From Sisyra terminalis (taxonomy: Eukaryota > Arthropoda > Insecta > Neuroptera > Sisyridae): a stretch of 64,000 nt of DNA. Under the pieces are notes generated by a model, which worked only from the letters and a program-made list of their open reading frames with translations, was not told the origin of the DNA and made no database searches. Of the stretch, positions 24,801-36,370 are shown one piece after another. Made by a program: the position numbers and the translations under genes. The stretch lies in the NCBI GenBank assembly GCA_958496175.1, contig OY292275.1, forward strand, positions 55,939,701 to 56,003,700. Reading direction: 5' to 3'. Within the stretch, counting starts at the first letter, position 1. The number at the start of each line of letters is the position of its first letter.

Positions 24801-25477
24801 TCTTTGTGTTATTTTATATCCTGGTGCCAGTGAATGCTTTATTCACCATGTTTACATTCTAGATTATCCTCAATATATATTTAATACTCTAATTTCTAGT
24901 TGATTGTATGCATTTTGAACATATTTTTTCAAGCAATTATTAAGATATAACTTTAGGGAGAAATTACTTTTAAACTATTGTAAAGATAGCTATATAATGG
25001 AATTTCTTAAAATTTGAAACCCTTTATACTTTAATATGATCTAAAATGTCAATACTTAATGTAACTGTCAAAAAAAAAATATTTAATTGGTTTCTCATTA
25101 TCCTGTCAATGAAACTAATGCATTTATTAACAATAAAAACTGGATAAAATCTAATTTTAAAAATCAATTACACTAAATTGAAGCGCGGTGTTAATAAACA
25201 AGTCGTTAGTGACATCTGTTGAAAACAATAGGAGCCATACTGTTTATACGAGCATTCATATCTCTAACAATAATACATTAAAAATTTAAATTGAAAAAAA
25301 TGTATATAATTTAATCAAATAATTTATGAACCATAAGAACATATCCACAATAAAAAGATTTTCATTAAATTATATAAAAGGTTTAAAAAAAAAATATTTT
25401 CTATTTTCTGCTTAACGGAAAATTTAATTTTTTGCTGGGTTGAATTGTTCCATCTAATGCTATTTATCCTTTGCAAG

Positions 25478-26125
25478 GTTCTTTAAATTGAAGTAAATGT
25501 TTAACAAATCTTTTTAATATAAATTTAAATAAAACCCACTGCAAAGTTAATTAGAGATTACTAAACAATGGTACGGAACCCAAAACTGTTATATGAATAT
25601 GCTCTTGTATAAATTCACTTAGAGATTGATATTTTGGATTTCAATTGAAAATAATAGAAATTTCTAGAGGTAAAACTGATTTTTCTTTGAATCTTTAAAT
25701 TGGAGTAAATGTCCACTAAAACTTAATAATTCAGTATATTTAAATAAATGCTACTGCAAAGTTAATCAGAGGTTACTAAACAATGATCTGGAACCCAAAA
25801 TTGGCGTATGGATATGCTCTTGTATAACTTCAATAAAAAAGATTGATATTTTGGATTTCAATTGATAATAATAGAAAATTTCTATAGGCTTAACTGATTT
25901 TTTCTTAGGTTCTTTAAATTGGGTTAAATGTTTAATAAAACTTTATTCTACAAATTTAAATAAATGCCACTGCAAAGTTATTTAGAGGTTACTAAACAAT
26001 GGTCTGAAATCCAAAACTGGCAAGTGAATATGCGTTTGTATAAGTCCACTTAAAGATTGATATTTGGGATTTCAATAGATAATAATAAAAATTTCTGTAG
26101 ATAAAACTGTTTTTTTCTGTTAGAA
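25478..26125. repeat. three tandem units of about 212-219 bp
   Basis: CTTTAAATTG marks unit starts at 25481, 25693 and 25912. Each unit then carries the blocks GTAAATGT, CACTGCAAAGTTA, GAGGTTACTAAACAATGGTC, AATATGC..TTGTATAA, GATTGATATTTTGGATTTCA and TAGAAATTTCT in the same order. The units differ by substitutions and small indels. No coding capacity is seen. It resembles a short satellite or minisatellite remnant, or the internal tandem array of a larger element, lying just left of the foldback element at 26.28 kb. Confidence 0.85.
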
Positions 26126-26282
26126 AATAAACCCTGATTTTTTTTTAAATTTTCTTAAGACATTTAAGGGTAGCTACCGATTTTTGAAAATTACAAAACT
26201 GAGTTAAAAATATACGTTAATAATATATTTCTTCAGATCTTAATTTGTATTAATAAAATAACATTTTTCAGGTTTAACAAAT

Positions 26283-26957
26283 AAATTTTAATTTATTATT
26301 TTCCAATTCTGCAACGTTTCGTTACGTATCGTGACTACCTCAAGTGTCTAATAAATTAACATGTATAAACATATAAAAGATAAAACAATATATAAACAAT
26401 AATTTTCCTTGAAAAAAATAAATAAGTACCACAAATATTAATGTAATTACAATTACAAATAATTTCAATAGATAAACAAACATTAAAGTTAGATAGCCCC
26501 CTTGTGGATGGTAACAGGTTACTATCGTTACTATTAAGAATTTAAATTACACTTTATTTTGGTATATTATTAATTTACTTACTTATGTTGTTTTATTAAC
26601 TTACTATATTTATTGACTTACTTATTTACTTTGTAAATAAGTAAATTTATAATATACTAAAATAAAGTGTAATTTAAATTCTTAATAGTAACGATAGTAA
26701 CCTGTTATTATTCACAAGTGGGCTGTCTAGCTTTAATATGTGTTTATTTTCTGAAATTATTTGTAGTTATTATTGTATTATATGTAGAAATTATTTGTAA
26801 CATCGACATTTATGGTAGTTATTTTTTTATTTCAAGGTAAAAATTATTGTTTATATATTGTATTGTCTTTTATATATTTACGTATGTATATTTATTAGCC
26901 GCTTGAGGTAGTCACGCTACGTGACAAAATGTTACAGAATTAGAAAATAAAAATTTA
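26283..26957. mobile_element. 675-bp foldback element with ~300-bp arms
   Basis: Left-arm blocks (TTCTGCAACGTTTCGTTACG, ACTACCTCAAG, TAACAGGTTACTATCGTTAC, TTAAATTACACTTTATTTT) all reappear as reverse complements in the right arm in mirrored order, ending CTACGTGACAAAATGTTACAG near 26936. The centre, about 26577-26635, is TTA/CTTA-rich. The middle of the arm (GTAACGATAGTAACC type sequence) is almost identical on both sides, which suggests gene conversion or youth. Its outer motif is shared with the elements at 5.6 and 28.9 kb. No protein is encoded. Confidence 0.9.
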
Positions 26958-26959
26958 AA

Positions 26960-28880
26960 GTTGATCCGTTATATTTGAAAATGTTATTATATTATAAAAT
27001 ATTAATTTTTGAGCATAGCGTACAACAATTTTAGGGATGTAAATACTTGATAATAAAAGTACTTTGGTTGAAAAAAAATAAGAAAAAGCTCTTTAAACAA
27101 AATTTTCCTTTTTTAAGTAAGGGCAGTATAATGTATTCTACCTATTGTATTCTATTTTTTTAATGTTTATCACGATTTTTCGCGATGGTACTTCTTATCG
27201 ATGTTACCAATTTATCATAAAAATCCGTTATTCTTTGGTCCAAAAGAAATGGCTTCTCTTGGTTAATGTTTATTATATTTAGATCAATAGAGGGACCTAA
27301 ATCAAAATAGACAACTAATAAAGTTAATAACACTTATTATATAAGCTGGTTATTTCCAATAATTTTTTAACTTTTAAATTCGATAGTGACTATAAAATAT
27401 TACGGAAAAGCTCCAAAATTAAAACCTAATTCACATTTTAGCCGATAGAATGATATAATGGGTTGAGATTTAAAATAATAAAAACTATAAATTTATTAAT
27501 CCACCAAAGCTATATTACAAAAGTCTAATTATCATTGAAAGTGAAATTCTTCCCAAAAATTGTTTAAAGAATATTACAGTTATTTATTGTATCAAATTCT
27601 TATCTTTGAGCTTTTTTTAAAAGCTTGGTACACCAATGATCACTTCCTTAATTATTTCAATGTTTAAAAAAAATATCACTGAAAATAATAAATAAAAGAA
27701 AAGTCATTACTTTAAAAGTGTTTTCAGGTCAAAACATAAAAGGCAATCGTTGACATTTATAAATTTTGATTTATTCTTTTGAAGCCATTAGAAAAGTACG
27801 GGAGCTTTTATCGAAAAATAGTGCCAAACAAAAAAAAAGAAAGAAACTAAAGCTTAAAACCAAAAAAAAAAAGAAATAAGTGAAAAAATCTGTATTGTTA
27901 TAAATCCATTTTTACCATTCAATCTTTTTTCGTTTTCGGTTTTTCGTATTCACAACGACAACACGAGGGCGAGGTGAGTGAAGCAAAGAGTGCACACAAG
28001 AAAACGAAACTGATTCCTTTATTTTCTATGTGATGACAATATAAAAATAAATACGAGAAAAAAATGATACGACGATACATCCCACCGAAAGAAGTGGGTT
28101 TAATAAGAAAACACGCTTTCGTTTTTTTTTTTTTTTTTTTTTTTGCGGGTGGCTTTTCGTGACATAAACATGTACCTTTATGGAATCGGAAATATCTGCA
28201 GTAAAACGTGGTGCTGTAATCTTATCTGATAGGCTTCTGAAAACGATATAATAGCTATTCAAGTACTTGTACCCTACCTTTTAGCGTAATAGAAAGCTCA
28301 AGATGAAAACGTTTTTCCATTTTAGCCCACTATCATCGTACTCATCATATTCGCTTAGGCGTTTGTCAAATAATAATAATAATAATACTACATATATATC
28401 TACAGTAGATATATATTCAACGACTGTATTATGTTCGTGTATTTGATATATTTCACTGTATTTCTGATAAATCGGACGAAAATGGGAAATGTGATTCCAT
28501 TCAGAAGGTGTTGCGTCGGCTCGCGACTAATGTCTCCCAAAAAGCGCAAAAAAATTATCATATTTACTATCAAATGGAAGGAAATATCTACTGCATTTTT
28601 ATAGATTTACAAAGGAAAGTGTTAGTTTCCTTTTATGGGTTTCAGCCGTTCAAAATATCATAAAAAAATAGCATAAAAACATGGACCAAGTGATAAAAAT
28701 ATTTATACAAACATTAATTTAAAATATCGATGACATTATTCTAAATGATATCCTCCATTTAACTGGATAGTCCTTAAGCAAAAGTGTTATGTTTATGGGT
28801 GAAAATTTTTAAAAAAATATATATTTTGATAAATAGATGATAAAATGCGGATCTCAGCTTTTATTTTTTTAAATAAGAAG
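26960..28880. other. non-coding; homopolymer tracts and a small inverted repeat
   Basis: Contains a T22-type run at about 28122-28144, an (AAT)n run at about 28371-28387 and an 11-bp inverted repeat TATATATCTAC/GTAGATATATA with a one-base centre near 28391-28413. The interval 28290-28530 is slightly GC-richer. No gene is recognised. Confidence 0.5.
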
Positions 28881-29080
28881 ACAATTCAGGTTGTTTAAGA
28901 TCGGTTTTTTTTTATTTAATATTTTTACTATTCAATTAGTTACGTTTCGTTATGTATCGTAACTTCATCAGGCTTCTTGATTCACAAAAATATAATTTGT
29001 TTAATTTGAATTCAATAAATAAATAAAAATTAAAAAATTACTCACCGATAAAAATCTTAAACAACCTGAATTGTCTTTTT
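28880..29080. mobile_element. ~190-bp MITE with terminal inverted repeats
   Basis: AGACAATTCAGGTTGTTTAA at the left is mirrored exactly by TTAAACAACCTGAATTGTCT at the right. The interior carries TACGTTTCGTTATGTATCG, then AACTTCATCAGG, whose minus strand reads CCTGATGAAGTT..AACGAAACGT. The left end is shared with the 5.58-kb element. It encodes nothing. It may be related to Penelope-like terminal repeats or be an independent MITE. Confidence 0.8.
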
Positions 29081-29494
29081 ATTTTGCTAAACCAACGTAT
29101 TGGTTTTTTCTTCACTGTTATTGGACAGTCTTATGACCTATTTTTCATTATTTTTAAAGTTTCTGCTTTAAAGTCTTCTGCTCGGCTATTTAATGGAACT
29201 ATTGTACCCCCACTTTGTTATTTTTGCCTTCGAAATAAATTTCATCAGACAATTAATTGGATTTTTAATATATATTTTCCTGCGTATATGCAATTGGTTC
29301 AAGACATTGAGATTGCCAAAAACTTAATCTTGAATTGAAAAGATGATCCGCAATGGGAATTTTTTTCCATCCCAAAAAGCAAAGATTTTAAAATTTTATG
29401 ATTTGAAGCAAGAAAATATTTAAAAATGCTACCAAATTATAAGAAATGTCAGTCTATGGCAGAAAATTGCTTAAAATTTAAATTAATAACGATA

Positions 29495-29915
29495 AACGGT
29501 AAAACGAGTCACTATTTGGCCTGCATTGTGGTCAGGTGGTGCAATTGGATTTATCAATAATGATCGATATAATCATCGAATATAATCAAATAACCAAATT
29601 TTTGGGGAACTGAATTAATAAATATGGATCAAGAGGAAATTTGGTTTCAACAAGATGGCGCTAAACCTCATTTTCTTAATAAATCAACCACTTTATTGCA
29701 TACCAAATTTCATGAATTTATCTACAAAAATCGTGATGTTAATTGGCCGACATGATCTTGCGATTTATCACCCGTTGGATTATTTTCCTTGAATTACGTG
29801 AAATGTCATGTCTATTCAAATTCTCCACAATCAATTTCTAAATTTAAGGATGTAATTATTCCTGTCATTGGCGAGATAGAGCCTCAACAAACCTTAGACC
29901 TATATTTTTATTTGT
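29495..29915 (+). pseudogene. mariner/Tc1-like transposase fossil (DDE middle part)
   Basis: Plus-strand reading: KRVTIWPALWSGGAIGFI (about 29502-29555), a broken stretch, then DQEEIWFQQDGAKPHFLNKS (from about 29624; 'WFQQDGAxxH' holds the second catalytic Asp). Next comes RDVNWPT, stop, SCDLSPVGLFSLNYVK, where the family has RSCDLTPLDYFLWGYVK, so the third acidic position is lost here. Then VYSNSPQSISKFKDVI. The order is diagnostic of the insect mariner/Tc-like group whose copies are often annotated as 'transposable element Tc3 transposase-like'. Stops and substitutions at key sites show it is dead. The N-terminal DNA-binding domain is not seen. Confidence 0.8.
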
Positions 29916-29969
29916 TTTTCAATCTATAAAGAAAAATATTTAAATATTTATACGAGGAAAAACTAATAT

Positions 29970-30440
29970 TTAGTTATGAAGAACTTGTATTTTGGCAGAA
30001 AGAAAACTTTTAATTCTAATGAGCAAATGAGAATCCAAAAATGATAAATGTGCTTGTGGATCTCTAGTGACATCACAGATATAAAGAGATCATTGAGCGG
30101 TTACCAAAGAAACGAAAATAATTTATAAAAAAAATTTCCGTGGAAACCATTTGTATAGCCAAATAATTATTATAATTTTTTTTTTATAGGTAGAAAAGAT
30201 TGTAAAATTGGTTTAAATCATTAACATAGTGTTTAAATGATTTAAACAACCTTTATCTTTGTATTTAAATGCATTTGCCATAGGAAAAATGTCCATACGA
30301 TTTTGAATTTTCATGTTGTGACGTCATTTTTATGTCGGTCCAATAGAAACACGATTTAGGCATTTTTAATTTAACGTTAATTTATTGCATTTTTATGTGA
30401 ATATTTCATAAACTTTATCAGGTAAAGTTAAAAATTAATA
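29970..30440. repeat. dispersed repeat, continuous copy (partners at 4.96-5.17 and 6.34-6.56 kb)
   Basis: It contains AATGAGCAAATGAGAATCC, GTGGATCTCTAGTGACAT, GTTTAAATCATTAACAT, GATTTAAACAACC and GTGACGTCATTTTTATG in the same order as the two separated pieces near 5 and 6.4 kb. Non-coding. Confidence 0.5.
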
Positions 30441-30444
30441 ACTA

Positions 30445-32075
30445 AATTAAACTTAGATATATTATAGTAAGTTTCGATAAATAAAACTTAATTTTAGATC
30501 AAAACTTATTAAGACTCTGTTTTTAGATTCAAAGATTGAATAGATCTCCTTATGAAACCTATAAAGATTCTTCAAGAAACTTTTGATCCAATAGGATTAA
30601 CTAATAATAGTTTAGGTTTAAACAGAAGGTTAGTTTAAAGATTAAAGCTTTTCTATATTTAAGTCCAGAAATCTCGGTTTTTATTAATATTAATAGAGCT
30701 ATATGCTATAGTGTTTCTGAAGATTGACAAACAAGTTGGCAAAGATGTGATAAAACTAAATATAACATGAAAAACAACCTCCATGTTTTTCTCCGATAGA
30801 GTAGAAAATTTTCTTTTTCTCCTAATCAAAAAGCTCAAGTTTCTCTCCATTTGAACAATATTAAGCTGTAATCAACTTTGATTCTTTTGATTCTCTCCTT
30901 TACGACAGAGAAAATCGAGCAAACCATTGTTTTGATCCATTAGTGAAGAAACGAAACAAAAAAAAAAAAAATCTAAAAACTGCCAACAAGAAAATAATGT
31001 GGAATAACATAATAACAATAAACAAATCGTTAAGTTTTTCTTCTACGAAGCACTGAAAGGAAAATCTACATTCAACGTACGTAAAACAACACAAAAAAAA
31101 TAAAGATAAATCAATTTAATAGTGTTCAAAATGCCGGCGAAACAGAAACAAAGAGGAAGTCCCTTATAAACTATTTGCGAAAAATGGGAGAACCGACAAC
31201 GGTTTTATACGAATTTTTATTTCGATTTGAATATATATATATATGTATATATGTATATATAACACTCGAGCCGAAAACAAAGACGACGTTAAATTTTCTT
31301 AATGTGCCCCATAATAATAAAGCAGTTATGTATGTCTAGGCTATACGCCTAAGTGGGTTAATAACATACTTTTCCGAGCTTTTTCGCTCCCCTAGTTTGA
31401 CGACTTGCGATGTTTAAGAAACGGGAAGTGATTTCAAATCATTTAACAGACACTTAAAAAAATGTAAAATAAAAAAAAATGAGATTCTTGAAAGAAAAAA
31501 ATATCCAATTATTTGACGAAAAACGAATGATTTTTTCACGAAATTGAGATGATCGAAACGTATTCAGATGCCATCGTTCTAAGCAAATACAATCAGGATA
31601 ATATCAAGTTTGAATTTATTGTGCCTCCCTAGGGAGGGATGAAACGTTTCTTCGCCCAAGGGATGGGAATTGTTAAATTGTGTATTTGCTGTTGTGAAAA
31701 CATATATATTGGTAGTTAAAAGTAAATTTCGCATGAAAAAATTTCAATGCAATGTCGCTATGTTACGCGAAGAATTGAAGGAATAGAGATTCTTAAATAT
31801 ACCTTTACCCTCATCTCCACTAATATATATAAAAAAAAATATTGTATTTTAAAATTGATACTGCGATTGAATTTCGTTTTTTTTTTTGCTTCGACAACAT
31901 CTGATCCTTATGATTTTTTTTCAATTTAACATTTTCCTTGGCGTATTTTCTCGTGAAATTTAACACCGATTTAATATGGAACATAATTTACTCTATATAT
32001 CGAAGTGTATTTTAAATAAAAGTTTTAAAAGTGGAATGATCAAGTTTCGTTTTTCTTAAGGACATTTATTTAAAA
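30445..32075. other. non-coding with microsatellite
   Basis: An (AT)/(GTATAT)n microsatellite occupies about 31229-31262. The segments 31370-31450 and 31560-31690 are less AT-rich but show no gene. Short frames here are unremarkable. Confidence 0.5.
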
Positions 32076-32087
32076 AGCGTGCATCAC

Positions 32088-33078
32088 TAGACTGATTCAA
32101 AAAAAATTATGATAATTAAGAAAAAAAATTTTTCCTTAATTATATCGAAAATATTGTTGGGAATGACAAAAAAAAATCAATGAGAAAATTTAAGCTCTTA
32201 TATTAATATCAAGAGGTGCCGCATCGCAAGTTTCGATTTTCCATTTGAATAACATGGGAACAATATTCTCTTCCACTTTGGAATTTTATAGCTCACGTTG
32301 GTGACAATATTTCAGAATGATTTCAGAATATTCTTGTAGAAAATTGAACGATCTACAAAAGAGGTGTCGCAAAAGTTGTTGATATAAAAAATGATGAATT
32401 TTTTGTTCTTAATTATATCGAAAATATTGTTGGGAATGAAAAAAAAATGCTGTGAAAGTTTAAGCTCTTAATATTATTATTAAGAGATGCCGCATCGCAA
32501 ATTTTGATTTTCCATTTAAATAACATAGGAACAATATTCTCTTACATTTTGGAATTTTATAGCACACGTTGGTGACAATACTTCGGAATTACCAAGGTAT
32601 ATTCTTGTAAAAAGTTGAACGATGTACAAAAAAGGTGACCGTACAAGTTTTTGATATATTTATTCCTTCAAAAGTTATTCGAGGTCAAAGTTGAACTAAA
32701 GAGAAATTTTAATATTTTTTCAATTTTTTGACGCAACCATCAATTTTATGAGAAAACTTTATAAGACATTTTTGTAGAGCACTTTTTTTCCTATAAATTA
32801 TCTTTATGAAAGTTTTTGATATTTCTCACAGGTCCTAAGTTTTTTGCATTAAACTGAAAATTCCTTGAATTATTATATTTTTAACATATTTTTTTTATTG
32901 TAGTTAAATAACATAGGACCTGTGAAAAATATCAAAAACTTTTAGAGAGATAAATTATAGAAAAAAAGTGCTCTACAAAAAATGTCCTATAAAATTTTCT
33001 CAAATTAAAATTGATGGTTGCGTCAAAAAATTCAAAAAATATTAAAATTTCTCTTTAGTTCTCTTTAGAATCAATCTA
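32088..33078. mobile_element. foldback element, family FB-A, copy A (rearranged), 9-bp TSD
   Basis: It starts TAGACTGATTCAAAAAAAAT and ends AGAATCAATCTA. GTGCATCAC is present immediately outside both ends (32079-32087 and 33079-33087), a perfect 9-bp target duplication. The arms meet near 32.85 kb, where CACAGGTCCTAAG is mirrored by TAGGACCTGTG. The left arm holds a direct duplication of about 265 bp (TTAATTATATCGAAAATATT at about 32142 and again at about 32409). Most of the right outer arm is deleted (about 0.6 kb missing before the terminus). No coding. The 8-9 bp duplications fit hAT or Mutator-type transposition. Confidence 0.9.
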
Positions 33079-33089
33079 GTGCATCACAT

Positions 33090-34440
33090 ATTCCTTTGAA
33101 CATTCGATGCTTGTATTTATACAACAAATTTAATTTTTAAAGGTCCAATGTTGTTTATTATGCGTGGGATGTTGGTGCTTAATGATTAAACATGTTTTCA
33201 TAAATTTTCCCGGACCAGGAATTTAACGATTCATGCGTTTTAAATGGTCAATAGACCAAGTTTCTATATATATATATATACCCACTACGGAAATAATCAA
33301 ATGATTTCATCGCTGTCTAAATTCATGTACCAACATAATTATATTTACTTTAATAGTCCAAATGTTTGAATTTGTTGAGGAACAAAATTTCAATATTAAA
33401 CATTCACGAAATTCGTTCGTTAGATGCGGCCGTCTTTCTTGCACCCGTACAATGATGTCACCCATCGTTGTTCATCCATTCAATTCGAAATTATATCCAC
33501 ATTGAAGTTGGCTAATCCCAAAGGTGAAAAGCAAATAAACATATGAATTTACAGTTTAATAGTTGACGTGCATATGAGATAATTTTCGTTATCGTTACGG
33601 AAGACGGTTGTGTGCTATTTGAATATCCTTCCTTGTCTCACGTGCTGTCTTTTGTGTAGTGTATGAAGTTATCGTTGAAACTTTTCGATCGGGAACGGGT
33701 GTTATGTTGGCGTAAAATTATAATTAATCCTTGTACCAATATTGGAGTATGGCCCCGGCTACATGTGATGCTGGACAAACTAAACATGGACGTCAATCTG
33801 AGAAATATCGACAGTTTACGGGGATCGATTGGGGGGTAAAGGGGTGGAAATGTGTCGATATGTGTGCTTTGAACAAAACTTCAGCGATAATTTGATGATT
33901 GTAACAACTTAAGTATCCTGTTAAACACCAAATCAATTGGAGATGAAGTGTTTGGATCCTTATCTTAACAATGTGTCATCAGTCGAAACCATAAAGTTTT
34001 GATTATACAAAATGACGCAAATTTGTCCTCCGATGCTTTTTGAATAAAATTATTTTCAATGAGGGAAAAATTTCTTTTGCATTGGTTTTATTTGATATCG
34101 ATTTTTTTTTTTCAAGAAATAGAAAATATTGAAGACCATAGAGTCCTCGATTTAAAGCATTTTCCGTCGCTCTTAAAAATGAATGAGGAGAATTGTGGTG
34201 GTCGGTTGTGGCTTTGGCTTTGTGTGACCATTATATATATTACGAAGCACTTGGTGAGGCCTTTTAAATAACTATTACAATGAAATTCTAGTGGAAATTT
34301 CTTTCATTACGAAGGGGGATAAATTTTGAAGAAAATTTACCGATTTGAGATGTAGAGATCGAAAAGTCTATTGAATCGTCTGAAAAGACGATTACATTTG
34401 GGTTCTTTTTTCAGGCAAAAACTAGGATCCAAAAAAATTT
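33090..34440. other. less AT-rich unique region, no recognised gene
   Basis: Includes an (AT)n tract at about 33268-33281. From 33415 to about 33900 the sequence is noticeably GC-richer and free of transposon motifs, for example GGCCCCGGCTACATGTGATG near 33751. No open frame over it looks coding. It is a reasonable place for conserved regulatory DNA if the window is intronic. Confidence 0.35.
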
Positions 34441-34448
34441 GAAGTTAA

Positions 34449-34848
34449 AGGGCCGTTCATAAAATACGTCACGGTCACGCTAAAATAAGCTTTTTCTGAC
34501 CCCCTCCCCCCATTGTCACGCTGTGTCACACTTTCTGTGACCCCTCAAGAAATATTTCGTCACAAAACTAAGACACCTCCCCATGAATATGATAAATTTC
34601 AATTAAAAGTGCACAAATTTCTATACATTTAAAAACTCTATATATTTAATATTTACTAAATACGAAATCAATGACTTTTTATCATGATGAAAATTGAAAA
34701 AGAAAAATAGTCGAAAGAAAGATTAATTTAAAATTTTTTGACGAACGGTGAACGTTACGTTACTGAAGACCCCCCCCCTGTCACATCTTGTCACACTCAG
34801 CAAGACCCTTCCCCCCTTTGTATGCGAACGTATTTTATGAACGGCCTC
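34449..34848. mobile_element. ~400-bp MITE, GGCCGTTCATAAAATACGTC type
   Basis: The left end GGCCGTTCATAAAATACGT (34451 on) is mirrored by ACGTATTTTATGAACGGCC at the right (34828-34846). C-rich sub-terminal runs CCCCCTCCCCCC and CCCCCCCCCTGTCAC surround TGTCACACTTTCTGTGACC-type text. Outside lie TTAA and TTAC, so the target duplication may be TTA(A) but is not clean. Sequences with this terminus are common in arthropod genomes in my experience. No protein is encoded. Confidence 0.8.
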
Positions 34849-34910
34849 TTACCAAAACTTTCGGCGATAATTTTCCGCATTCCTAATGGATTTTCTTTGA
34901 GGTCTTTTAG

Positions 34911-35164
34911 AATCTAAGGCTTGTTAAAAGAGCCTTAGACTCTGACCACAAGAAACCCTTTCAAAAAGAAGTCTAGAACAGTTAATAGATCGATTTTGCC
35001 GACCAGTAAAAATTACCGAAATAAGAGATTTAGTGAAGATCCCGGAAATGCAGCCCTTAGAATTTCGATTGTGGATCGTGCAATATGCACCGTTACTTTA
35101 TCCTGTTGGGACCATTTATTCTCCAGTCCCAATTCGTCCAATTGAAGTAGAGGAAATTTGTTAA
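34911..35164 (+). pseudogene. coding-like fragment with one frameshift, unidentified
   Basis: Directly after TCTTTTAG (a possible acceptor) one frame reads LRLVKRALDSDHKKPFQKE and stops at 34974-34976. A second frame takes over at about 34970 with SLEQLIDRFCRPVKITEIRD, followed by LVKIPEMQPLEFRLWIVQYA and then LLYPVGTIYSPVPIRPIEVE, ending in TAA at 35162-35164. The composition (Pro, Arg, Glu, Trp and balanced codons) is strikingly protein-like for this window, and both segments join smoothly if one frameshift is allowed. I do not recognise the family. It could be the last exon of a host gene with a frameshift, a retrocopy, or a transposon gene. It sits only 65 bp right of a MITE. Confidence 0.45.
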
Positions 35165-35384
35165 ACATTGTTCCGTTGCGATTTCCAATTGCATTTTTGA
35201 AAAAACCGTATTTTGCATTTATTTACTACACAAATTTCAAAGCAGAATTGGCATATACCACCAATTGCAAAAGGGATAGCATCTTCCAATAAGGTGATGA
35301 CTTTTGCGCTATTTTAAAGTTTTCAATAATTTTCTATGTTAGAGTGCATAAGGAAGAAGAAACCAATTATATATAAATTCCCTT

Positions 35385-36370
35385 CCAGCGATAAAAAGCC
35401 AATTTTCTGGCACTTAGAAACTAAAATGGGAAGATATTATTCTTAAAGATAAATTAATCAAATAGATCATATATCAATATTTAAAAAAACCGGAAAATAA
35501 GTTTTAAACTTCAAATATAATTTTAAAAGTTCAACCCAAAACTGCTGGCAAAGCTTTTCAAATGTAGAAATGATTTCCATTCCTATAAGAAAAGTAGTGA
35601 AAGGACCACAGATCAAAAATTAAAATTTCTTCTATAGGAGATATTTACTATCATAAAAATTGTTTATAAAGTATTACCCCATCTTTGAGTGGCAATAAAA
35701 ACTAAGGCAAAAACTAAAGCCAATTAAAGCTCATGTTTTCTGAAAGAAAGCTCCCAACTCTTTAGAAGAGGTAAAAACAGTTGGTCTTTTGTATTTTCAT
35801 CATTTTGAGGTGTTCAATGATTTACTTTGTTAGATTCATAAATTTTATTTAAGATTTAAGTGATTTAGATTCCTTGCACAAGAAAGAAGGAAATTTTATG
35901 TGTAAATTCCCTCCCCAGTGGTAAAAAATTCAATATTTCTACATTTAGAGTCCAAAATTGGAAAATATTATTCTAAAAATGAAATCAAGAAATCGATCAA
36001 TGATTCCAAGAAACATAGGCGAATTATTTAAAAAAAAAATATTTAAAATAATCCAAAAAAGATGTTTTATACAGTAAATATAAATTTTTGATGTTGTTCG
36101 ACCAAAAATTGTTGGCAAATTTATACAAATTTGTAAATGATTTTCATTCCCAAATGAAAGATTACAAATGGACCACTGATCCATTGAAACAAATTCAATA
36201 TTGATTAACTTAAATATTGAAATATTAGAACTTCCCCTGTAGGCGAAATTTACTATCATAAATCTGGCTTTTCAAGTATAGCGCCATCTTTGAGTGGCCT
36301 TTAAAACCAAAGGAAAAACTAAAGCCAATTAAAGCGCACATTTTCTAAAAAAGTTCTTAAATCTTTAAAA
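35385..36370. repeat. diverged direct duplication, units of ~0.45-0.5 kb
   Basis: Unit 1 (about 35385-35790) and unit 2 (about 35910-36370) share in order: CACTTAGAAACTAAAATGGG / CATTTAGAGTCCAAAATTGG, then AAAACTGCTGGCAAA / AAAATTGTTGGCAAA, then GGACCAC.GATC, then TTTACTATCATAAA, then CCATCTTTGAGTGGC and AAACTAAAGCCAATTAAAGC. The offsets change from about 530 to 605 bp because of indels. Non-coding; the frame at 35945-36259 on the minus strand is not a gene. Confidence 0.75.
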
